A stretch of 41,866 nt of DNA from Clostridiales bacterium (GTDB taxonomy: Bacteria > Bacillota > Clostridia > Christensenellales > CAG-138). The position numbers and the translations under genes are program-made. Numbering within the stretch: the stretch's first letter is position 1; each line of letters starts with the position of its first letter. Shown here piece by piece: positions 34,824 through 41,866 of this stretch. The notes beneath the pieces are model-generated. The model searched no databases. It worked only from the letters and a program-made list of their open reading frames with translations, and was not told the origin of the DNA. The DNA is taken from assembly GCA_015056105.1 (NCBI GenBank), contig SVGX01000008.1, positions 1 through 41,866 of the forward strand, read 5' to 3'.

Positions 34824-34954
34824 GGTGGTTCTCCTTTTCAAATCAGCATTCAAACAACTTTTATAGTATAACACAAACCTGTATATTGCGCACGGGATGC
34901 GGCAATACTTTCCAACATTCCGATAAAAACATGGAATGTGGGAGGTATCGTTTA

Positions 34955-35989
34955 ATGTGTTTCAACTTTTCGAAATATCTGATGCGCACGGTGGCGGTGG
35001 ATCTTGGTACCGTCAATACGCTTGTTGCGATGAAGGGGCGTGGCATTGTGCTGCGGGAGCCGAGCGCAGCGGCGGTATCCGTCGGAAATCCCGGGGAAAC
35101 GCTTGCCTTTGGCAGGGAAGCGGTACAGCTTGTCGGACGTACGCCCGGCGGCATCCATGTGGTATATCCGCTGCGGGACGGCGTTGTGGCGGATTACACC
35201 CTTGCGGCGGATATGCTTCGTTATTTTATTGAACAGGCACTCGGACACAGGGTAGGTGCGATGGGAATACGCCTTGTACTGTGTCTGCCTCTTTGCGTAA
35301 CGGGTGTGGAACGGCGCGCATTGGCGGAAGCTGCAAAAGAAGCAGGGGCAAGGGAAGTGCTGCTTCTTGATGAGCCGCTTGCGGCTGCCATCGGGGCGGG
35401 ACTTCCCGTATTTGAGCCCGCGGGTTCCATGGTGGTGGATATCGGCGGCGGCACAACGGATGCGGCGGTGATCGCTTTTGGCGGCATTGCGGCCTGCGCT
35501 TCCATCCGAACCGGCGGTACGCATATTGATGCTGCGCTCAGAGAACATGTACAGAAAACGCACGGGGTCCTGATCGGCGAGCGGATGGCGGAAGATGCAA
35601 AGCTGCGCCTTGGCAGCGCCCTGCCCGGCGGTGCGGATCAGATGGAGGTAAGAGGCAGGAAGCTTGAAGGCGGCCTGCCCGCAAGCGTCAGTCTGACGGG
35701 TATGGAGATCTCACACGCCATGGCGCCGGAGATCCGCCGGATCGTGGAGACGGCAAAGGAAGCTCTTGCACAAACACCGCCGGAACTTGCGGGTGATCTT
35801 TACACGAACGGCATCATGCTTACCGGCGGCGGGGCAAAAATACGGGGTCTTGATAAGCTCCTTTCCCACGAAACGGGAATGCCGGTTTTGGTGGATGAGG
35901 ATCCCCTTGACTGTGTGGTGCTCGGTGCCCTCAGCATGCTTGAGCGGGAGGAAGCCTTTGCTTCGGCCGCAAAGACGCTTGAAATATAA
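34955..35989 (+). CDS. mreB: MreB/Mbl-family rod-shape determining actin homologue
   Basis: AVDLGTVNTLVAMKGRGIVLREPS, DEPLAAAIGAGLPV, VVDIGGGTTDAAVIAFGG; followed by mreC and mreD. Confidence 0.93.
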   Translation: MCFNFSKYLMRTVAVDLGTVNTLVAMKGRGIVLREPSAAAVSVGNPGETLAFGREAVQLVGRTPGGIHVVYPLRDGVVADYTLAADMLRYFIEQALGHRVGAMGIRLVLCLPLCVTGVERRALAEAAKEAGAREVLLLDEPLAAAIGAGLPVFEPAGSMVVDIGGGTTDAAVIAFGGIAACASIRTGGTHIDAALREHVQKTHGVLIGERMAEDAKLRLGSALPGGADQMEVRGRKLEGGLPASVSLTGMEISHAMAPEIRRIVETAKEALAQTPPELAGDLYTNGIMLTGGGAKIRGLDKLLSHETGMPVLVDEDPLDCVVLGALSMLEREEAFASAAKTLEI

Positions 35990-36129
35990 TGAAAAAAGGG
36001 GTGCTTTTCTTAACTTAGTGTGACGTTTTGGAAGGATGCCTTGCAAGGGCCGCGCCTTGCAAGTATAATAATGTAGCGGGAAGTTGGGCGAAAACCCTGC
36101 TTATCCCATGTTGTCAGGAGGCAGAAAAC

Positions 36130-36978
36130 TTGCGCGGCTTATTTCAGAATAAACCTTTTGTCATTATGCTCATCGCCATTGTGCTGTTGGGCATTTTGGC
36201 GTTTGCAACATCCGGCGAGCGTTCTGTGACCTGGCTCGAAAGCACGGTGGGAACTGTAGTACAGCCCGTGCAGACCTTTGCATCCAAAGCATCCAACGAG
36301 ATCATCGGCTTTGTACAGCGCATCTTTAAGACCACCGATGCGGATAAGGCGCTTGAACAGCTTTCTGTCCGTCTTGCGCAGCTTGAGACCGTGGAAGAGG
36401 AAAATGAGCGTCTTCGTGCAGAAAATGAACGGCTGAAAGCGCTGCTCAACTACTCGGAGATCTCTTCCGACTATACGCTTGTAACGGCTTCTGTGATCGG
36501 AAACAGCCAGGGTATCTGGTTTGATGTTTTCACCATCAACGCAGGCCGCAACAAGGGAATTGAGACCGATATGCCCGTTGTCAACGCGGACGGATTGATT
36601 GGCAGGGTAACGGAAGTCGGCGCTACATGGAGCAAGGTGACTGCCATTATCGATTCCGGCACGGAGGTATCCGTGATGGTGGAACGTACCCGCGATATCG
36701 GCCTGAGCCGGGGCACCCTTGATACGGGCGAAGTGCATATGCTGGAACTTTATTTCCTTGCTTCGGGCTATGACCTTGTACCCGGCGATGTCATCACCAC
36801 CAATGGCATGGGCAGCGTATACCCGCGCGGCATTACCGTTGGCACCGTAACGGAGGTTTCAAGAAGTTCGGATGCTTCCACCTCCCGTAATGCGGTCATC
36901 CAGCCCAGCGTGGATTTCAGCCATCTTGAAGAGGTCATGGTCATCACCGGTACCGAAGCGGAAGAGGGTGAGGAATAA
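36130..36978 (+). CDS. mreC: Rod shape-determining protein MreC
   Basis: TTG start after AGGAGGC; coiled coil EEENERLRAENERLKALL then IGNSQGIWFDVFTINAGRNKGI. Confidence 0.92.
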   Translation: MRGLFQNKPFVIMLIAIVLLGILAFATSGERSVTWLESTVGTVVQPVQTFASKASNEIIGFVQRIFKTTDADKALEQLSVRLAQLETVEEENERLRAENERLKALLNYSEISSDYTLVTASVIGNSQGIWFDVFTINAGRNKGIETDMPVVNADGLIGRVTEVGATWSKVTAIIDSGTEVSVMVERTRDIGLSRGTLDTGEVHMLELYFLASGYDLVPGDVITTNGMGSVYPRGITVGTVTEVSRSSDASTSRNAVIQPSVDFSHLEEVMVITGTEAEEGEE

Positions 36979-36981
36979 GCC

Positions 36982-37491
36982 GTGCGCAGAATGATCTTAC
37001 CCGTTATGATCCTCATCGGGATCTATCTTGATTCCATTCTTTTCTGCCGTCTCAACATCGGCGGTATCCGCCCGGATACGCTGATGGCTGTGGCGGTATC
37101 GGCGGGCGTGCTGCTCGGCAGCATGAAAGGAGGCCTGCTTGGCCTTGGTTTGGGCCTTTTTATGGATGTACTGTTCGGAAAGTTTATCGGGCTTTCCGCT
37201 ATATCCTATATGGCTGCCGGAATGGTGGGCGGCCTTTTTTTCCAGAAATTTTTTGCGGACAATGTGATCGTTCCCGCCGCCGTTGCGGCAGCAGGCGCAC
37301 TCTTGAAAGAGCATGTTATGATGCTTGCCGTCGCTCTGAACGGGGGAACTTTTTCTTATGGTGCAATGCTCGGCGGCTATGTGCTTCCGTGCATGTTGAT
37401 GACACTCGCGCTTGAAATGCCCGTGCACGTGCTTTTGAAGCGGGGGCTTGCACGGCAAGTGCATGCCGAACACCGCAGCGGCAGGGCATAA
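36982..37491 (+). CDS. mreD: Rod shape-determining protein MreD
   Basis: Small polytopic protein between mreC and PBP2; GTG start. Confidence 0.85.
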   Translation: MRRMILPVMILIGIYLDSILFCRLNIGGIRPDTLMAVAVSAGVLLGSMKGGLLGLGLGLFMDVLFGKFIGLSAISYMAAGMVGGLFFQKFFADNVIVPAAVAAAGALLKEHVMMLAVALNGGTFSYGAMLGGYVLPCMLMTLALEMPVHVLLKRGLARQVHAEHRSGRA

Positions 37492-37539
37492 CAAGGTAAA
37501 AGCATAAGCAGAAAAAGAAGCGGAGGTGAAACGGAGACT

Positions 37540-40311
37540 TTGAAACGGCCGATTGGAAGATTTTTGATCGCGTCTGTCGTCATGCTTGCCATGATGGGGG
37601 CGCTTGTTTACCGGCTTGGCACGCTAACACTTTTAGAGGGCGAAACCTGGGCGGAGGAAGCCTCCGGCCGCATGGCGCGTACCATTACGCTGAAAGGAGA
37701 GCGCGGCCGCATCCTTGACCGCAACGGCGTGGTACTCGCTTACAGCGAGACCTGCTACAACGTGGAGTTTCTGCGCGATGCGGACAGCCGTACGGATTAT
37801 GATTCCGCAGTGTATACGGAATCGCTGATCAAAGCAATCGATATCATTGAGCGGAGCGGCGGAAGCACCATCGATACTTCCTATTTCTCTCTTGATGAAA
37901 ACGGTGAGATCGCTTTTGACTGGGGTGTGACAAGTGAAAGCGCAGTCCGTGCCCGATATAAGAATTTTTGCGAAGCCGTAGGTCTCAATCTGCAGCGCCG
38001 CGACCCGAATTACAAAGCATACCCGTCGGATTCCTCCAAATGGGATCTCTCCCTTTGGCCTACGGCGGAATATGCCTATAACTATCTGCGCCGGTCCTGG
38101 TTCATTCCGGAAGAATATACCTTTGAGCAGGCAAACAAGATCATTTCCATCCGTCAGGAGGTCAGCCTCAACAACTATCGCGCCTATGAACCCATCACCA
38201 TCGCTTACGATGTGGAATTTGATGTAGTAGCTGAGATTAAGCAGCACAGCGAGGAGCTTGTGGGCATTCAGGTGTCCCAAAGCACCACGCGTATCTATCC
38301 GCGTGGATTCACGGCGGCACATGTCGTCGGCTATCTTTCCCGTTCCGCGAATACAGTGAGCGTGAATACGCTGCTTGCAAAAGGTTATTCCATGGAACAG
38401 CTACAGCCGCTTTTTAAATACGAAACCATGAAAGATGAAGACGGCAACACCGTTCCCCAAAGGGATGAGACGGGCGGCATCGTATACGTTTACGATGATG
38501 ACGGCAACCATGTGATCGATATGACTGCATCGAATGGGCTTGCCTATTCTTACAGCGATTATATCGGCGTTTCCGGCATTGAATCCACTATGGAAGCGTA
38601 TTTGACCGGCGCTACAAAGGAACACCAGGGCGCAAGGGAAGTGGAGATCAACAAAAACGGAAGTGTTATCCGCGAGCTTTCCGAGACCGCTGCCACAAAC
38701 GGCAACGATGTTATGCTTACCCTGGATATTGAGCTGCAGGCCGTTTGCGAAACTGCGCTGCAGAACATCATAGAAAGTGTTGAACAGCGCGAGATTGACC
38801 TTATGGAAGAGGATATCGCTCTCAAGGAAGGAACGAGCGAGACAAGTAAATACGAAGGGTATGAGGATTCCATAGACACCGCCAAAACGGGCGCGATAGT
38901 AGCAATGGATCCCAATACCGGCGATGTGCTGGCGATGGCATCCTACCCGGGTTTTGACCCGAACTGGTTCGTGCAGGGCCTTTCGGAAGAGCAGGCGGCG
39001 TATATCAACGACGGGGATACGACCCCTCTTCGCAACAAAGCGATCTCCGCAAAGCTTGCCCCGGGCTCCATCTTCAAAATGCTGACGGGCGTTGCGGGTG
39101 TTGCGGAAAACGTAGTAGATGTGGATGAAGTTATCAACGACAGGGGAGACGGCCCTTACTACTACATCTACGAAACGAATGAAGAAGGAAAGACCACCGT
39201 TACCAAAACAAACGCGCCCAAATGCTGGAAACGCTATCATGATGAGCATGCGAATCTGACTCTTTCCCAGGCGCTTGCCCAATCCTGCAACTATTATTTC
39301 TGCGAGGTGGCATACCGCATGGGTATCGATACGCTTGATGAGTGGGCAGGAAAATTCGGCCTTACAAGTTCTACCGGCGTGGAACTTCCCGGCGAGGCTG
39401 TGGGCATCTGCGGCGGACAGGAAGTACTGTTCGACAACGATCTTCTTGATGAGGACGGTGAGCTGAGCATCAGCCGGCAGAAGACAAGCCTTCCTTCGCT
39501 CGTATATCGCCATCTTTGTTCCCTTCTCCGGGAGTGTATGGATAAGCGCATGATGGAGATCGATGAAGCGGCTGTCAGCGCCTGCGCGCTCAGGCTGATG
39601 CAGATACAGGATGGTACAGGTCTTGACGGTAAGGGCCCGGATATCCGCCGCATCATCAGCGAAGAGCTTGGCATCCCGGAAGGTTATACTCAGACTCAGA
39701 CCTGGACGAGTGAGATCGTATCCCTGCTTAATGAGATCCAATGGAAACCGACCCAGACCATCCGCGCTGGATTCGGACAGGGTGTGTCGCTGGTAACGCC
39801 TGTTGCCGTTGCCCGTTATATTTCCGCTATCGCCAACGAAGGCACAGTCTACGAAGCCCATATTGTCGACAAAGTTGTGGCGGAGGATAACAGTGTCGTT
39901 ATGGATGTGCTTCCCACCGCGATCAATGAGATCGGCGATGATTCCGCCGAATGGGATATTCTTTGGGCCGCCATCAAGGAAGGCATGAAGGGTGTTGTGT
40001 CTCTGGAGGATCAGGGTACTGCCGCGGGTGCTTTCAGCGAAGAATTTTCGGAAAATCACCTGAGCAAGCTCACCGGCAAAACCGGCACAGCGCAGATCGG
40101 TGTCGCTTCTATCGATATTGAAAATACATCCTGGTTCGTGACCTATACACCCCGCGAAAACCCGGAACTTGTGCTCGTTGTGTGCCTGCCCAATGGCTAC
40201 AGCGGTGCATGGAGCATCCCGGCGGTGGAAGAGATCTATACCTACTATTTCAATAAGCAGGATTCCGCCGCGCCGGAGACCCTTGTGGAGATAAACGGCA
40301 TCGCACCTTAA
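37540..40311 (+). CDS. Penicillin-binding protein 2 (MrdA-type class B PBP)
   Basis: GERGRILDRNGVVLA, PGSIFK (SxxK), SCNYYF (SxN), KTGTAQ (KTG); TTG start. Confidence 0.93.
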   Translation: MKRPIGRFLIASVVMLAMMGALVYRLGTLTLLEGETWAEEASGRMARTITLKGERGRILDRNGVVLAYSETCYNVEFLRDADSRTDYDSAVYTESLIKAIDIIERSGGSTIDTSYFSLDENGEIAFDWGVTSESAVRARYKNFCEAVGLNLQRRDPNYKAYPSDSSKWDLSLWPTAEYAYNYLRRSWFIPEEYTFEQANKIISIRQEVSLNNYRAYEPITIAYDVEFDVVAEIKQHSEELVGIQVSQSTTRIYPRGFTAAHVVGYLSRSANTVSVNTLLAKGYSMEQLQPLFKYETMKDEDGNTVPQRDETGGIVYVYDDDGNHVIDMTASNGLAYSYSDYIGVSGIESTMEAYLTGATKEHQGAREVEINKNGSVIRELSETAATNGNDVMLTLDIELQAVCETALQNIIESVEQREIDLMEEDIALKEGTSETSKYEGYEDSIDTAKTGAIVAMDPNTGDVLAMASYPGFDPNWFVQGLSEEQAAYINDGDTTPLRNKAISAKLAPGSIFKMLTGVAGVAENVVDVDEVINDRGDGPYYYIYETNEEGKTTVTKTNAPKCWKRYHDEHANLTLSQALAQSCNYYFCEVAYRMGIDTLDEWAGKFGLTSSTGVELPGEAVGICGGQEVLFDNDLLDEDGELSISRQKTSLPSLVYRHLCSLLRECMDKRMMEIDEAAVSACALRLMQIQDGTGLDGKGPDIRRIISEELGIPEGYTQTQTWTSEIVSLLNEIQWKPTQTIRAGFGQGVSLVTPVAVARYISAIANEGTVYEAHIVDKVVAEDNSVVMDVLPTAINEIGDDSAEWDILWAAIKEGMKGVVSLEDQGTAAGAFSEEFSENHLSKLTGKTGTAQIGVASIDIENTSWFVTYTPRENPELVLVVCLPNGYSGAWSIPAVEEIYTYYFNKQDSAAPETLVEINGIAP

Positions 40312-40335
40312 TAAGATGACGAAAAACGATGCAAC

Positions 40336-40368
40336 AGCCGTTTGCGCCTAGGTACAGCGCAAACGGCT
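40336..40368. other. 12-bp stem-loop between PBP2 and lgt
   Basis: AGCCGTTTGCGC-CTAGGTACA-GCGCAAACGGCT, no T-tract. Confidence 0.7.
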
Positions 40369-40436
40369 TCACAATTCTACGAAACTGCGTTATAATCGTT
40401 TTTTAGGGAACAACAAATTATAGGAGGGATTATCCC

Positions 40437-41468
40437 ATGACACTTCCCGACAGGGTGGCGTTTACGCTCTTTGGAAAAGACATTTATTGGTATGGCGTCT
40501 TGATGGCATGCGGTATCATCATTGCCGTGCTTCTTGCCATGCTGGAAGAAAAACGCAAAAAACTGAAAAAGGATACGGTCATCGATATGTGCCTTGTGGT
40601 GATCCCATGCGGTGTTGTGGGAGCAAGGCTTTATTATGTCCTTTTCCGACTTGAACATTATCTTGCCAATCCTATCAGTATTTTTTATGTTTGGGAAGGC
40701 GGCCTTGCCATTTACGGTGCGGTGATCGCAGGGCTTTTCGGCGCGTTTATTTTCTCACTTATCCGTAAAGTTCGTTTTCTGAAGCTTGCGGATTGCATCA
40801 TGCCGGGTCTTGCTCTTGCACAGGCTATCGGCCGCTGGGGCAACTTCTTTAACCAAGAAGCCTTCGGTCTGCCTGTTACGGCGGAAATGGCCGCGCGTTT
40901 TCTCTTTATGCAGTATTTTCCCCTTGCGGTGGGTATTGAAGGTACGCATTATTTTGAAGATGCAGCGTGTACTGCCTGCATGACCGGCACGAGCGGTATC
41001 CACCTGCATATGGCGACCTTCTTTTATGAATCGGTTTGGTGCCTGCTGATCTTCCTTGTGCTTTGGTCCTTCCGTAAAAAGTTTAAGCATGATGGCGATG
41101 CGCTCGTTTGCTATGCCGGCCTTTACGCCTTTGAACGCATGTTCGTGGAAGGCCTTCGCGGCGACAGCCTCTATCTGATCCAGCCTGGTGCTGCAGCTTT
41201 TGCAGGCGGTATCCGCGTTTCCCAACTGATCAGCGCTGCGGCACTTGTGACCGTTATCGTATTTGTGGTTATCCGTACGGTACGCGAAAAGAAACTGAAT
41301 GCGCTGATCTGGCCAAAGCCGGAAACGGTCACTGAACAAGAAACGCCTGCAGCCGAACAGGAAGCGATTCCAGCGGAAGGTGACTTGGCCAATACGGTGG
41401 ATATACCTTCGGATGAAGAGAGCGCAGCGTATGAAGAGACCGCAGAAACGGAACAAAACGAAGCCTGA
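40437..41468 (+). CDS. lgt: Prolipoprotein diacylglyceryl transferase
   Basis: YVWEGGLAIYGAVIAG and AIGRWGNFFNQEAFG; acidic C-terminal tail. Confidence 0.93.
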   Translation: MTLPDRVAFTLFGKDIYWYGVLMACGIIIAVLLAMLEEKRKKLKKDTVIDMCLVVIPCGVVGARLYYVLFRLEHYLANPISIFYVWEGGLAIYGAVIAGLFGAFIFSLIRKVRFLKLADCIMPGLALAQAIGRWGNFFNQEAFGLPVTAEMAARFLFMQYFPLAVGIEGTHYFEDAACTACMTGTSGIHLHMATFFYESVWCLLIFLVLWSFRKKFKHDGDALVCYAGLYAFERMFVEGLRGDSLYLIQPGAAAFAGGIRVSQLISAAALVTVIVFVVIRTVREKKLNALIWPKPETVTEQETPAAEQEAIPAEGDLANTVDIPSDEESAAYEETAETEQNEA

Positions 41469-41524
41469 TCTTTCGGGCCTTGCCCATATACAGAATGAAA
41501 AACAAAACAGGGGAAAGAAAGACA

Positions 41525-41866
41525 ATGAGCAGTATGCAGCCGCGCAACCTGACCATGATGACGGACCTTTACCAGCTTACGATGATGTACGGTTATTATA
41601 AGCACGGTATGGACAAAAATGAGGGTATCTTTGATCTCTTTTTCCGGGAAAAGAAATACATCGAATATGCAGTGATGGCCGGCACGGAATCCGTGATCGA
41701 ATACATCAACAATCTGCACTTTACGGAGGAAGACCTTGACTATCTTCGCTTCCTGAAGCTTTTTGATGAAGACTTCCTCAGCATGCTCCGCGAGCTCCGC
41801 TTTACCGGCGAGATCTACGGCATGCGGGAAGGCACCGTTGTTTTCCCCAATGAGCCGCTTATTCGC
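41525..41866 (+). CDS. Nicotinate phosphoribosyltransferase, 5' part (truncated by window end)
   Basis: MSSMQPRNLTMMTDLYQLTMMYGYYKHG...IFDLFFREKKYIEYAVMAGTESVIEYI; open to window end. Confidence 0.85.
   Translation, partial: MSSMQPRNLTMMTDLYQLTMMYGYYKHGMDKNEGIFDLFFREKKYIEYAVMAGTESVIEYINNLHFTEEDLDYLRFLKLFDEDFLSMLRELRFTGEIYGMREGTVVFPNEPLIR

Noticed and set aside
38401-40059. 552-aa minus-strand ORF
   Set aside because: Antisense to PBP2, whose SxxK, SxN and KTG motifs are intact.

Overview
The window reads as a chromosomal segment of a clostridial-type (Firmicutes) bacterium; taxonomy is inferred from gene content and signals. No CRISPR array, transposase, integrase or rRNA was found. Left to right: tRNA-Gln(CTG) with a duplicated 3' end and terminator; a mostly non-coding region with one tiny ORF carrying a perfect Shine-Dalgarno; a CoA-transferase AB / SDR reductase / MaoC hydratase operon; a MATE transporter; a YitT-family protein; a minus-strand TetM-like ribosomal-protection GTPase fused to a YacP/Rae1-like NYN nuclease domain; an EtfB-EtfA(4Fe-4S)-GlcD module resembling the electron-confurcating lactate dehydrogenase; a Dpp/Opp peptide transporter with an M42 peptidase and an FCD-type GntR regulator; a Sel1 protein; a type I pullulanase; an orphan NMT1-like lipoprotein; a PgsA-like enzyme; a PrsA-like lipoprotein; a GIY-YIG-like protein; AlaX; an M14 carboxypeptidase; L20-leader/infC-rpmI-rplT-trmH; a small membrane protein divergent from an XRE regulator around a 26-bp perfect palindrome; NUDIX; Maf; mreBCD-PBP2; lgt; and the 5' part of nicotinate phosphoribosyltransferase. 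The most interesting items are the GTPase-NYN fusion with an inverted repeat inside its promoter, the Etf-GlcD module with two GntR-like operator candidates and a regulator about 10 kb downstream, the probable AUA start of infC, the tRNA-tail duplication, a candidate intergenic small RNA, and the XRE palindrome locus.
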